Shown here piece by piece: positions 33,820-46,862 of a stretch of DNA of 64,000 nt. The notes beneath the pieces are model-generated. The model worked only from the letters and a program-made list of their open reading frames with translations. It had not been told where the DNA came from and searched no databases. A program made the translations under genes and the position numbers. The DNA comes from Mactromeris polynyma. Lineage: Eukaryota; Mollusca; Bivalvia; Venerida; Mactridae. The stretch spans positions 7,959,401 through 8,023,400 of the forward strand of contig JASFXZ010000013.1 in NCBI GenBank assembly GCA_032209605.1, in the 5' to 3' direction. The number at the start of each line of letters is the position of its first letter. Position 1 is the first letter of the stretch.

Positions 33820-35180
33820 TAACACTGTTAGGCTCCTAAGGTGAATTTATTGTCAATATACTACAAAGATCTGCGTTCGGCGCAATCATTTGTTTGTAAG
33901 CTACATCTCAAATATAAACATAGCGGGCGGGCGGGTCGACCTCATCATCTGTAATATAATAAAAACCATATTAGTTATGTAAATTAAATTTGAATATATA
34001 TATATTGCTAAACATGTACCACACTTGGTTGATATTGTTAAATTAGTTTCTACAGGTCTGTGACGGGGAAAGCCAATACATTACTGGTAATGAATGCTTT
34101 GATAGAGGTAACTGTCAATATACCATATAGACGACAACGATATGGCAGCAATTCGAGTCTTTTTTAAGCAGGCGATACGCTTGGCGACGGAAACAAATCA
34201 TTTGTAATATCTTTCTTTTTCGAGCGCTTTAATCAGTGAATGAGCGGCTTCGTGGGATTGATTTATATTAAAAACTAAATCAGTAAATAGTCTTCATCAA
34301 ACAGATGTTTTTTTCAGCGGCGTCACTTGTAAATCCAAGCGTCTCGATGATCCAGACGAAATAAAATGGCGCTAATGGCTCCTACAATAAAAAATGAATG
34401 CGAATATCAAACTTCATGGTGTGTATGTATGTGAATCATGGCATCAATGAAACAATGGTTTTTATCTTATAATTATGTAATCTATTTGCGGTTCAAGGCA
34501 TGAGGTCTCTGATATAAACTACAATTTGCAACTATCATAATTATTTCTATACTTTTATAACCAGTATAGGTAAAAGCTTCATTTAAAATGTTAAAAAGGC
34601 AAATTTTGAAACTGTTGATGTGATTAAGCGGAATTACTTAATATTTTTCATTAATAGTCGCCATTTTGGCATCGCATTCAGTCTCTTATCTGTGTAATAT
34701 TCAAATGACTATAACTTTTTTATCTTAAGAGATAGACACTTACATTTAAATGCATTGTTTTGATTTTTAAAAGACCTGTCTTTGTTACATACATGGTTTG
34801 AATACTGTGTCAGAAAATTCACATTTCCGTTGCTACAATGCTGGACGAGGTGGTTGTGTCGTAGTAGGTTTAGTAGATTTTCAGAATCAGCCGCCCTGCC
34901 GTAAACAATGAGTACTAGAATATGAGACCGAGGGACTTTGTTGTGGAGAAGCTAAAAACTCACTTCAGCCTCATTAAAAAGAATGAGAATAAAATATTTT
35001 CAAATTCTATGCTTTGTATTATGAATATTTTAAAATGCCACTGAAATTCAGTCAGGGGTATGGGTTTTCCCAACGTACTGAACATGGCCCTTTTATGGGG
35101 CCTTTGACGGTCTCGCTTAACTCCAAAAGCATACACAGTTTTTGTAGACAGTTTAAAACACACTCACACATGTATACAAT
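33820..35180. other. Upstream of the dispanin gene; regulatory potential only
   Basis: No coding exon recognised. A GCGGGCGGGCGGG run (33923-33937) is a short GC-rich, Sp1-like patch in otherwise AT-rich DNA upstream of the - strand gene. Confidence 0.35.
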
Positions 35181-35185
35181 CTTGT

Positions 35186-35812
35186 CATGGCTTAAGGCTT
35201 GGCATTATGAATTATTTGAATCCAATCATGTCATGGCTTAAGGCTTGGCATTATGAATTATTTGAATCCAATCCTGTCATGGCTTAAGGCTTGGCATTAT
35301 GAATTATTTGACTCCAATCTTGTCATGGCTTAAGGCTTGGCATTATGAATTATTTGACTCCAATCTCGTCATGGCTTAAGGCTTGGCATTATGAATTATT
35401 TGACTCCAATCTTGTCATGGCTTAAGGCTTGGCATTATGAATTATTTGACTCCAATCTTGTCATGGCTTAAGGCTTGGCATTATGAATTATTTGACTCCA
35501 ATCTTGTCATGGCTTAAGGCTTGGCATTATGAATTATTTGACTCCAATCTTGTCATGGCTTAAGGCTTGGCATTATGAATTATTTGACTACAATCTTGTC
35601 ATGGCTTAAGGCTTGGCATTATGAATTATTTGACTCTAAGGCTTGGCATTATGAATTATTTGACTCCAATCTTGTCATGGTTTAAGGCTTGGCATTATGA
35701 ATTATTTGACTCCAATCTTGTCATGGCTTAAGGCTTGGCATTATGAATTATTTGACTACAATCTTGTCATGGCTTAAGGCTTGGCATTATGAATTATTTG
35801 ACTCCAATGTGT
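35186..35812. repeat. 46-bp minisatellite, about 13.5 copies
   Basis: Unit contains ATGGCTTAAGGCTTGGCATT and GAATTATTTGACTCCAATC. One unit is internally truncated at about 35634. Confidence 0.97.
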
Positions 35813-35814
35813 CT

Positions 35815-37340
35815 TTTTTTAATGAAATATATTATTGTTTATGTCCATAATGTCTGTTACTCAAGCAACATCGTTTCTTCAATATTTCTTACAGACAGAG
35901 AAAAATTCTCTTCTCAATAAATTTGCATTTTGCCTGCAGGAGAATATTTGGCTTGCATACAGTTTCTGTGATTTGTGAGCAAATGTTTGTACATCTCAGA
36001 CGGCGATAGGATTGAAAATCTCATTGGATTATTTAACACTTCCTTCTTCGACTGCTTTATGCTCTGGCTAAACAATACAGTGAGGGGAATAAGATATATT
36101 ATATAAATCTGATATAAACTTGTAGTTTCTGTCTTTGTCTGCCTTCACAGTAGACAATATGGTGTATAAAATAAATAACGTCTACAATCGTACCGATGCC
36201 AATTCCGGAACGCCTCGGCAAATTCCGTTCAAATGAAATAATGTTATTTTAGATTAACAGAAAAAGGCGGAAATCATAGCAATTGAAATCCATAAACATG
36301 CGTGTTATTTTACTGTGTACTCCTACTTGACGGTTGTCTCTTTACAAAGTCCCAGAGATGTTGCACACTATCCACACTATTCTTAAGTTTGTTTTATGGC
36401 TTTCACAAAAATCATTGCAAGAATTATCTTTTAAAAAGATTGTCGCAAATTGAAATAAGCAAAGATGTAGTAGTTTTTAAGTGTCTGAGTTATTGCACGA
36501 ATACATGTTGATAGAATCAATAAACAAAGACACTCAAATATTAAAATTCCGTTTCCATTCTTTTATTTGAACTTATGAATATATTCAACAATGGTAATAT
36601 GCGTTGTACAAATAGGTAGTGACGTTGTCCATTGACCTTTCAGAGAGTTCCATACAATCACAACTTAGAGGTAGACTTTATTTTTTAAAAAACATGTACT
36701 AACCGAAAACCGTCTGCTTTTATTTTTAACATGTCGACCGTTAATCACGTGCTTTGTCTGATCCAAGATGCACGTATAGTTCGTGTCCTCTGTCCGTGTG
36801 GTGTGTGTATGTATACATGTGCTAATCCTTCTAATCGACACTAATGAAATATTTAGTCTTTGACGTGTAGAAAATACATATGATTTAACAGTAGCCCCCC
36901 CCCCCCCCTCTATATGATATCATGTGACGAATGTCAACAGAAGACAATGATGTGCCGCCGGAATGGACGTAAAGTTGCAGCAGACAGGTACGGCATTCAA
37001 TTCGATTCTATACTTTCTAGATTAGTAAGTAAAATATGGTAAAACGCATTGATTATTATTAGAAATTATATTCATTTAGTTTTTATAAAATAAATAATAT
37101 AAATGTTATAATAATATTACTGTACCAGGGAAAACATGCACATCTATGAGATATAAAAGTAAATCGTACATGAGGCGGGTTCTAGGAGTCGACGATATAT
37201 CTCAAAGATGTCATATTGTATATGTTTAATATATATTTTACCATCTAGACACTTACATGAACAAACGATGACCTGTTGATGTAGTGTTGCCACATTATCA
37301 AATATTTTATTCGACATTTTCATTGTGTTTACTGCAAAGT
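35815..37340. other. No supported gene; contains a 14-C run
   Basis: Single-copy-looking sequence. A run of 14 C (36895-36908). Small frames have no recognisable domains. Confidence 0.45.
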
Positions 37341-37343
37341 CTT

Positions 37344-37958
37344 GCGATACGACGGTACAATGCGATACGACGTGCAATGCCACCCGACGGTGCGATACGA
37401 CGGTACAATGCCACACGACGGTGCGATACGACGGTACAATGCCACGCACCGGTGCGATACGACGGTACAGTGCCACACGACGGTGCGATACGACGGTACA
37501 ATGCCACGCGCCGGTGCGATACGACGGTACAATGCCACACGACGGTGCGATACGACGGTACAATGCCACGCGCCGGTGCGATACGACGGTGCAATGCCAC
37601 GCGACGGTGCAATACGACGGTACAATGTCACACGACGGTGCGATGCAACGGTACAATGCGACGGTGTGATGCGACGGTACAATGCCACGCGACGCTGCAA
37701 TACGACGGTACAATGTCACACGACGGTGCGATGCAACGGTACAATGCGACGGCGTGATGCGACGGTACAATGCCACGCGACGGTGTGATACGACGGTACA
37801 ATGCCACACGACGGTGCGATGCAACGGAACAATGCGACGGTGTGATGCGACGGTACAATGCGACACTACGGTGCGATACGACGGTACAATGCCACACGAC
37901 GGTGCGATGCGACGGTACAATGCCACGCGACGGTGCGATACGACGGTACAATGCAACA
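37344..37958. repeat. CpG-dense 31-bp minisatellite, about 20 copies
   Basis: Unit contains GCGATACGACGGTACAATGC and CACACGACGG, with about five CpG per 31 bp. Shorter variants (GCGATGCAACGG, GTGATGCGACGG) form a larger repeated block at 37.62-37.86 kb. Open frames (R/H/V-rich) are artefacts of the stop-poor unit. Confidence 0.97.
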
Positions 37959-37959
37959 T

Positions 37960-38740
37960 GCGGTGTTGCGATGGCCCTAACAAGCAACCGTTGCTTTCTC
38001 AATTGCTAATCCATGATTCAAGAGAGTTGAAGCGATGGTCTATTTATATCTTTATCTATATGCACCTAGATGTTGTCCTTTCTTAAGATATTTTACTGTT
38101 GTAGGATGTTCGTGAAATTTTTTGTAACGATAAGCCATAATAAATGAATAGAAGACTTATTACTGAATAATTCCTCAACTGAACATTGCTTCCATTGATC
38201 TATAAATAAACGTGCTCAGGAGATTTGATAAATTTGTTCTGATCTTATACAAGTTAGTTATATCGACATTGATCAAAAATTATATTTTCCAAAACATGAT
38301 TCATTAAATAGACAATTCTGAAAGAATTATGATATAGTATTGTGACGAACTGATAAGCCTCTTTTCATGTAACCACTTTTTATGCACTTGTAAGACGATA
38401 TTATAGATCTATTCATAAAGTATACCCCGACTCTGTCTATCTGATCAGTTTCAATGAGCCTGTGATATTTACTTAGTAAATTAGCATTTTTAATTAATTA
38501 TAAATAAAACACACTCGTCTGCATACTCGCACATGAAATGTCCGTTATAAGTTAATAAAGCTTTATATATGTATAAAGTGATAGAGTATGAAAACACAAG
38601 GATATCTAATTTAGTCGAGGGGGCGTATCTGTTTTGTATCATAGTCAAATCGCGTAATTTGTCCTTTGATAATTAAGCCCTCCCCTACATTTATCTTTGA
38701 ATTTAGCTCCACCTCACCAGATGTAGCACTACAAACTAGA
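37960..38740. other. No supported gene
   Basis: AT-rich single-copy-looking sequence; nothing recognised. Confidence 0.45.
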
Positions 38741-38744
38741 CACG

Positions 38745-39050
38745 AAATATCTTGAAAAAGATGGTCGGTGCAATTTGAAGGTTAAGATTTGTTGTGCAAC
38801 ATAACACATGCAGAGATGTTACGATTGCTGATCACTTCAGATCCAAAATGAATTTCGGTAAATTCACCGTAAGTTAACGTACCCTTTATCAAAAGGCTAA
38901 CCAATCTGCGCCAAGGTTACAAACGCTGTTCGGTTGAAGAGAAATTGCCTTGGTGGTTAACGTAAGATTTGATTGGTTTACACAACACTGATATGCAAAT
39001 AGCAAAACCATGTTAGTACGGCTGCACCGAAAATCTACCGAAACTAAGAT
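38745..39050 (-). mobile_element. 300-bp dispersed element, copy 1 (- orientation)
   Basis: Reverse of the copies at 46.57 and 61.34 kb. Shared blocks: CGGTGCAGCCGTACTAACAT (seen reversed), TTGGTTTACACAACACTGAT, AACGCTGTTCGGTTGAAGAG and ATTTCGGTAAATTCACCG. Non-coding. Confidence 0.75.
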
Positions 39051-39059
39051 ACAATGATT

Positions 39060-39825
39060 ATAATACGTGTGTCTAAACATTCGTTCCTATCTGTGGATTG
39101 AAGCCGCGAACCCAAGAAAATAATTTCTGAACATTCATACACACATGCCTAATGAAAAAGTATTCTTTATTACCGAACTGTACGCAAAAAACAGTTATTT
39201 CCATTAGATAAAACAAAACAGAGGATGTTTATTCTGCGCGCAAGTTAATATAATATGCGGTTCAATATCCAAAATTTAACCTCTTGACGAAACTTTCTGA
39301 TGATGAAATCAAATTAAGATAAACAAATAAAAACTGCATCTGCAATTCATATCAGATATACTACGCGTTTAATTTAATTAAATGACAATCATTGTGGTAC
39401 ATGACGCAGTTCTACTTTATTTTAGAATCCGATCTCTCCAGCATGGATTGTTATAGATGCACTATCGCTTGGAGGCGTTCTACTTTCAACGTATGTTTGA
39501 TAGAAGTGAACTATCAGTCTGTATAGTCTCAGGGAGCTTTGATAGGAGTTGTCGATTCTGACCTGGTATAAATAAACAGTGTACTGTGCTTTCTCTTCTA
39601 AATTGATTATTTCTTTCCACCCATTTCATTGTCTCGTGTTATTTGGTAGGAAATTAATGGTAGAATTAGATATCATCCCGTATACTATATTTATGACAAG
39701 TTTACATATCCTTGAAAGAACCAATATCAGTTTTTGTCTACTTACTGAAAACGCATAAATTACTGATTATAAATCGCGAGCCCGTACAATTCAAACACTT
39801 TCAGCATATTGTTCTACCCGGTATG
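39060..39825. other. No supported gene
   Basis: AT-rich; no array, exon or RNA gene recognised. Confidence 0.45.
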
Positions 39826-41168
39826 TCTCCAATATACATTAAAATGTTCCCTCAGCATATCTTAAAGTGTCCCCCAACATACATTAAAGTGATCCCAGCA
39901 TACCTTCAAGTGACCCCATCATACATTAAAGTGTTCCCCCATCATACCTTTAAGTGTTCCCCCAGCATGTCTTCAAGTGTTCCCCCAGCATACCTTCAAG
40001 TGTACCCCAGCATACCTTAAAGTGTCCCCAACATACATTAAAGTGATCCCAGCATACCTTCAAGTGACCCCATCATACATTAAAGTCTTCCCCCAGCATA
40101 CCTTTAAGTGTTCCCCCAGCATGTCTTCAAGTGTTCCCCCAGCATACCTTCAAGTGTCCCCTCAGCATACCTTAAAGTGACCCCAGCATACCTTAAAGTG
40201 TTTCCCGGTATACCTTCAAGTGTTCCCCAAGCATACCTTAAAGTGTCCCCCAGCATACCTTAAAGTGTTCCCCCAGCATACCTTCAAGTGTTCCCCAAGC
40301 ATACCTTCAAGTGTTCCCCAGCATACCTTCAAGTGTTCCCCAAGCATACCTTAAAGTGTCCCCCAGCATACCTTAAAGTGTTCCCCCAGCATACCTTCAA
40401 GTGTTCCCCAGCATACCTTCAAGTGTTCCCCAAGCATACCTTCAAGTGTTCCCCAAGCATATCTTCAAGTGTTCCCCAAGCATACCTTCAAGTGTTCCCC
40501 AGCATACCTTCAAGTGTTCCCCCAGCATACCTTCAAGTGTTCCCCAAGCATACCTTAAAGTGTCCCCCAGCATACATGAAAGTGTTCCCCCAGCATACCT
40601 TCAAGTGTTCCCCAAGCATACCTTCAAGTGACCCCAGCATACATTAAAGTGTTCCCAAGCATACCTTCAAGTGTTCCCCCAGCATACCTTAAAGTGTTCC
40701 CCCAGCATACCTTAAAGTGTTCCCCCAGCATACCTTAAAGTGTTCCCCCAGCATACCTTAAAGTGTTCCCCCAGCATACCTTAAAGTGACCCCAGCATAC
40801 CTTAAAGTGTTCCCCAGCATACCTTAAAGTGTCCCCCATCATACCTTAAAGTGTCCCCAGCATACCTTAAAGTGTCCCCCAGCATACCTTAAAGTGTCCC
40901 CCAGCATACCTTCAAGTGTTCCCCCAGCATACCTTAAAGTGTCCCCCAGCATACATTAAAGTGCCCCCCAGCCTACCTTAAAGTGTTCCCTAGCATACCT
41001 TAAAGTGACCCCAGCATACATTAAAGTGTTCCCCCAGCATACCTTCAAGTGTTCCCCCAGCATACCTTCAAGTGTTCCCCCAGCATACCTTCAAGTGTTC
41101 CCCCCAGCATACCTTAAAGTGTCCCCCAGCATACTCGTATCATAAAGTGTCCCCCAGCTTACATTAAA
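39826..41168. repeat. 22/23-bp minisatellite, about 58 copies
   Basis: Unit CAGCATACCTTAAAGTGTTC plus CCC, with CTTAAAG/CTTCAAG variants and a variable number of C. The C-run slippage changes the frame from unit to unit. Confidence 0.97.
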
Positions 41169-41394
41169 GGGCCTTTTGCAATACGAATGGGATAAGTTTT
41201 TCATAAAGCAGTACACCTCAATGTTGAACCATATGACGATCACTGCGCAGAGGCAATGAGAGATAATGTATACAAAACTATAGTTACAATTTCCTGGCGT
41301 GATATCACTATGTTTGTGGGAAATATTGACAAACACAGCGAAGCAAGTAATCTTACCCAAGACCTCCATATTTGTAATCGGCAGCATTGATCCC

Positions 41395-41560
41395 CCACTG
41401 TTGACTGAGACCATGGTTTGAGATATAAAACTGAACTTGGTGACCCTTCCCAAAACTTAAGCTTCTGATTGGGTGATTGTGAACACGGTCATAAATTCAA
41501 CCAATGATAATGCTGCATTCTGAGACTGATCTTTCCACGCCCAGTTATTTTTCAACCTTA
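41395..41560. repeat. CCAAT-containing dispersed repeat, copy 6
   Basis: TTTGAGATATAAAACTGAAC, CTGATTGGGTGATTGTGAAC, TTCAACCAATGATAATGC, TTCTGAGACTGATC. Confidence 0.6.
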
Positions 41561-41658
41561 CGATTTTAATTACACCGTTTCTTACGGAAATAGTATCTGA
41601 CATTGCTTTATGAATACGTTTCTAGTACGCAGACCCGAATTTGGCGTTCTGTGCCATG

Positions 41659-42998
41659 TTTTATGGTTTATTTTATATGGTATATATTATATGGTATATA
41701 TTATATGGTTTATTTTATATGGTTTATTTTATATGGTTTATTTTATATGGTTTATTTTATATGGTATATTTTATATGGTATATATTATATGGTTTATTTT
41801 ATATGGTATATTTTATATGGTATATATTATATGGTTTATTTTATATGGTTTATTTTATATGGTATATTTTATATGGTATATTTTATATGGTTTATTTTAT
41901 ATGGTATATTTTATATGGTATATTTTATATGGTTTATTTTATATGGTATATTTTATATGGTATATTTTATATGGTTTATTTTATATGGTTTATTTTATAT
42001 GGTATATTTTATATGGTATATTTTATATGGTATATTTTATATGGTATATTTTATATGGTATATTTTATATGGTATATTTTATATGGTTTATTTTATATGG
42101 TATATTTTATATGGTATATTTTATATGGTTTATTTTATATGGTATATATTATATGGTTTATTTTATATGTATTTTATATGGTTTATTTTATATGGTTTAT
42201 TTTATATGGTTTATTTTATATGGTTTATTTTATATGGTATATTTTATATGGTTTATTTTATATGGTTTATTTTATATGGTTTATTTTATATGGTTTATTT
42301 TATATGGTTTATTTTATATGGTTTATTTTATATGGTATATTTTATATGGTATATATTATATGGTTTATTTTATATGGTATATTTTATATGGTATATATTA
42401 TATGGTTTATTTTATATGGTTTATTTTATATGGTATATTTTATATGGTTTATTTTATATGGTATATTTTATATGGTATATTTTATATGGTATATTTTATA
42501 TGGTATATATTATATGGTTTATTTTATATGGTATATTTTATATGGTATATTTTATATGGTTTATTTTATATGGTATATTTTATATGGTATATTTTATATG
42601 GTTTATTTTATATGGTATATTTTATATGGTATATTTTATATGGTTTATTTTATATGGTATATTTTATATGGTATATTTTATATGGTATATTTTATATGGT
42701 ATATTTTATATGGTATATTTTATATGGTATATTTTATATGGTTTATTTTATATGGTATATTTTATATGGTATATTTTATATGGTTTATTTTATATGGTAT
42801 ATATTATATGGTTTATTTTATATGTATTTTATATGGTTTATTTTATATGGTTTATTTTATATGGTTTATTTTATATGGTTTATTTTATATGGTATATTTT
42901 ATATGGTTTATTTTATATGGTTTATTTTATATGGTTTATTTTATATGGTTTATTTTATATGGTTTATTTTATATGGTTTATTTTATATGGTTTATTTC
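41659..42998. repeat. 14-bp AT-rich minisatellite, about 95 copies
   Basis: Units GGTTTATTTTATAT and GGTATATTTTATAT mixed, with rarer GGTATATATTATAT. A 4-bp-shorter unit (ATATGTATTTTATATGG) occurs at 42169 and again at 42824 in matching context, showing a 655-bp internal duplication. The hydrophobic frames are artefacts. Confidence 0.98.
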
Positions 42999-42999
42999 A

Positions 43000-43440
43000 T
43001 TTAAGTCCAGTAAGCCATATGGCCCATGAGGACAAACAAATATATACATATATACAAACATACATCTATGAGACGGAGAAGGAACACTATAACACATATT
43101 CAAACATATAACGTTATAGTTGAAGAACAAACTGAAAATGACTTTGTACTTAAACATACATGCAGTAGCGAAAAAAACATGTGTATGAAATAATACTACA
43201 TATAAATACGCGTATATATACTATGTTATCAGTCATTACCATATTATCGTAACAAATGTGTAAGATCAATATTGCTATACTGTATGTAAATATATACAAT
43301 GTTATATGTGTATTTATTGTAAACTTCTTATCTAAATATGACATTGCGACGTGCAATATTTTACATACATTTGTGAAGTCGATGAAATAACATTTAAAAC
43401 AAAGTGTACAATACGTTTTGTTTGATATATTCATATTACA
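43000..43440. other. No supported gene
   Basis: AT-rich with TATA/ATAT runs. A 94-codon - strand frame has no recognisable domain. Confidence 0.45.
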
Positions 43441-43443
43441 ATT

Positions 43444-43806
43444 TTAATTAAATATCTTTTCGTATTTCCATCGCTTTGAAATGAATACGCTTAGTTTCTT
43501 AATGACAGTTTCGTTTTGATTTTCAAATAATAACCTCAATTTTAATATACTTGGTCTTTTCCAGTAATAACTCTTTATATACAGTTTACGGAGTTCATTG
43601 TAAAGTTCACATTCGAGAAAGAAATGATATTCGTCTTCCAACTTATCACAATAAAAACATGTTCTATTTTCTCTTTCTAGTTTTGGTCTTTGCCATCTGC
43701 CGGATTCTATTCTTAGGTTATGAGAGGGTACAACATGTCTAGTCATAGCAATTCTAAATTTAGGAATATTTAGAGTATTAAGGAACTTTTGGAAACCAAA
43801 TTGAAT
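43444..43806 (-). pseudogene. Non-LTR retrotransposon fragment: C-terminal zinc-binding tail
   Basis: A frame of about 120 residues, open from 43806 (TAA just before it) to the stop at 43444. It contains RIAMTRHVVPSHNLRIESGR followed by WQRPK.ER and a CxxC...H...C zinc motif (CFYC, EDEYHFFLEC), then a basic helical end (FISKRWKYEKIFN). This pattern is the C-terminal zinc-knuckle segment after the reverse transcriptase in many invertebrate non-LTR elements. No RT core (YxDD) is visible upstream, so this is a 5'-truncated relic. LINE clade not assignable. Confidence 0.7.
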
Positions 43807-43809
43807 TTA

Positions 43810-44445
43810 TGTACAAATACAAATTCAATAGAACAACGATGGTGATTAGCACTCACAAATATCGTTTTCTTCCATTTTCGCTAATGTGAAAGACGGTGTA
43901 AATGTTACGAATGATTTGATTGGTTCATTGGTATGTTAATCGCATTCAATGAAGAATGATCGCGCAATATAAAAAAGCTACATGCCAAGAGTAAGAGAAA
44001 TAGCGAATCGATTTATCACTGGCGGCGTGAAATTGTTGTTTCCTTTTAATTTGACAATTCATACAGTTAATAAACACGAAAATGCGTTTTGTAACAAATC
44101 ATATTATGAACTTTTAATTCATGCTCAAAGCCATAAGAATGACACGACTGGGTTCTGAAGTTCTGAAAGCCGATAATATTCCTACGGAAAAAAATACAAA
44201 ACAAAACAATTTCTGTGAAAACGAGACATCAGTGATATTCTCTTTGATCGTTAATTTTCTTACACGGATGAGGGAATAGAAAACGTGTCATACAAATGAT
44301 TATCTCCACGTTTCTTTAATAGTTTCTTACACCGTCGTATAATTTATGAACACCAAAATATGGTAAAACTCATTTACCAATATCACAAGCTTTAAATATG
44401 TAATGGTTTCCTATTTAATTTAGTCCTATGATGTCTTCCAAGTAT
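43810..44445. other. No supported gene
   Basis: AT-rich; possible further retroelement relic beside 43444-43806, but no frame supports it. Confidence 0.4.
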
Positions 44446-44447
44446 TC

Positions 44448-46303
44448 TTGTAAGTATTAAGTCAGAAGTTGACGTTAAAGTAAATTATTCGTGTAAAAGT
44501 ATCAAGCCCGTAGTTGACGTTAAAGTAAATTATTCTTGTAAAAGTATCAAGCCCGTAGTTGACGTTAAAGTAAATTATTCTTGTAAAAGTATCAAGCCCG
44601 TAGTTGACGTTAAAGTAAATTATTCTTGTAAAAGTATCAGGCCCGTAGTTGACGTTAAAGTAAATTATTCTTGTAAAAGTATCAAGCCCGTAGTTGACGT
44701 TAAAGTAAATTATTCTTGTAAAAGTATCAAGCCCGTAGTTGACGTTAAAGTAAATTATTCTTGTAAAAGTATCAAGCCCGTAGTTGACGTTAAAGTAAAT
44801 TATTCTTGTAAAAGTATCAGGCCCGTAGTTGACGTTAAAGTAAATTATTCTTGTAAAAGTATCAAGCCCGTAGTTGACGTTAAAGTAAATTATTCTTGTA
44901 AAAGTATCAGGCCCGTAGTTGACGTTAAAGTAAATTATTCTTGTAAAAGTATCAAGCCCGTAGTTGACGTTAATGTAAATTATTCTTGTAAAAGTATCAA
45001 ACCCGTAGTTGACGTTAATGTAAATTATTCTTGTAAAAGTATCAAGCCCGTAGTTGACGTTAATGTAAATTATTCTTGTAAAAGTATCAAACCCGTAGTT
45101 GACGTAAATGTAAATTATTCTTGTAAAAGTATCAAACCCGTAGTTGACGTTAATGTAAATTATTCTTGTAAAAGTATCAAGCCCGTAGTTGACGTTAAAG
45201 TAAATTATTCTTGTAAAAGTATCAAGCCCGTAGTTGACGTTAAAGTAAATTATTCTTGTAAAAGTATCAAGCCCGTAGTTGACGTTAATGTAAATTATTC
45301 TTGTAAAAGTATCAAGCCCGTAGTTGACGTTAAAGTAAATTATTCTTGTAAAAGTATCAAGCCCGTAGTTGACGTTAAAGTAAATTATTCTTGTAAAAGT
45401 ATCAAGCCCGTAGTTGACGTTAAAGTAAATTATTCTTGTAAAAGTATCAAGCCCGTAGTTGACGTTAAAGTAAATTATTCTTGTAAAAGTATCAAGCCCG
45501 TAGTTGACGTTAAAGTAAATTATTCTTGTAAAAGTATCAAGCCCGTAGTTGACGTTAAAGTAAATTATTCTTGTAAAAGTATCAAGCCCGTAGTTGACGT
45601 TAAAGTAAATTATTCTTGTAAAAGTATCAAGCCCGTAGTTGACGTTAAAGTAAATTATTCTTGTAAAAGTATCAAGCCAGTTGTTGACGTTAATGTAAAT
45701 TATTCTTGTAAAAGTATCAAGCCCGTAGTTGACGTTAAAGTAAATTATTCTTGTAAAAGTATCAAGCCCGTAGTTGACGTTAAAGTAAATTATTCTTGTA
45801 AAAGTATCAAGCCCGTAGTTGACGTTAATGTAAATTATTCTTGTAAAAGTATCAAGCCCGTAGTTGACGTTAATGTAAATTATTCTTGTAAAAGTATCAA
45901 GCCCGTAGTTGACGTTAATGTAAATTATTCTTGTAAAAGTATCAAGCCCGTAGTTGACGTTAATGTAAATTATTCTTGTAAAAGTATCAAGCCCGTAGTT
46001 GACGTTAATGTAAATTATTCTTGTAAAAGTATCAAGCCCGTAGTTGACGTTAAAGTAAATTATTCATGTAAAAGTATTAAACCAGTTGTTGACGTAAACG
46101 TTAATCATTATTGTAAAAGTATTAAACCAGTTGTTGACGTAAACGTTAATCATTATTGTAAAAGTATTAAACCAGTTGTTGACGTAAACGTTAATCATTA
46201 TTGTAAAAGTATTAAACCAGTTGTTGACGTAAAAGTTAATCATTATTGTAAAAGTATTAAACCAGTTGTTGACGTAAAAGTTAATCATTATTGTAAAAGT
46301 ATT
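44448..46303. repeat. 45-bp minisatellite, about 41 copies, two subfamilies
   Basis: Unit contains GTTGACGTTAAAGTAAATTA and TTCTTGTAAAAGTATCAAGC. The last five units (from about 46078) are a distinct subfamily with GTTGACGTAAACGTTAATCA and TATTAAACCA; one boundary-type unit also appears at about 45675. Confidence 0.98.
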
Positions 46304-46569
46304 CTTGTACACATAATACACTTTTCTCTCTGAGAACACATGTTGCTTTTGCGCACGCAAGCGATCCCGCTGGAAATAAATGCATTGCTATTTTGATGAT
46401 TTATCCCGAGTCATACAATCTCAACCTGCATGCCTTGTTGGAATACTCCTTGCTGGTTATTTTATTGTACGCAACATATTTTTCCCTCTTCATACAAGTT
46501 TCATTCTGTATCTTGTAAATGTCTGAATCAAATCGATGTGCACTGAATTGAATTCACTCAGAGCATTAA

Positions 46570-46862
46570 GTTATTTTACTTTTTCGGTGCAGCCGTACTA
46601 ACATGGCTTTGCTTTTTGCATATCAATGTTGTGTAAACCAATCGAATCGTACGATTACCACTAAACCAACTTCTCTATTACCGAACAACGTTTGTTACAT
46701 TGCCGCGGATTGGTTAACCTCTCGATAATTGGTACGTTACCTTACCGAATTTACCGAAATTCATTTTAGATCTTGAGTGACCAGCAATGGAAACATCTCG
46801 GCATTTTTATTTGTCGCACAACAAACCTTAACCTTCAAATTGCGTCGACTTTTTTGAAGATA
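46570..46862 (+). mobile_element. 300-bp dispersed element, copy 2
   Basis: Starts TTTTCGGTGCAGCCGTACTA; contains ATGGCTTTGCTTTTTGCATA, TGTGTAAACCAATCG, TGCCGCGGATTGGTTAACC, TTACCGAATTTACCGAAATT and CAACAAACCTTAACCTTCAA. Confidence 0.78.

Noticed and set aside
36895..36908. 14-C run as a regulatory or G-quadruplex site
   Set aside because: A single homopolymer with no repeated G-tracts; likely simple slippage.
37144..38086. Many R/H/V-rich frames on both strands, up to 279 codons
   Set aside because: Shadow frames of the CpG-dense 31-bp array.
41603..43111. Three overlapping frames of over 460 codons, highly hydrophobic
   Set aside because: They are three readings of the same 14-bp AT repeat; composition follows the repeat, with no conserved domain.
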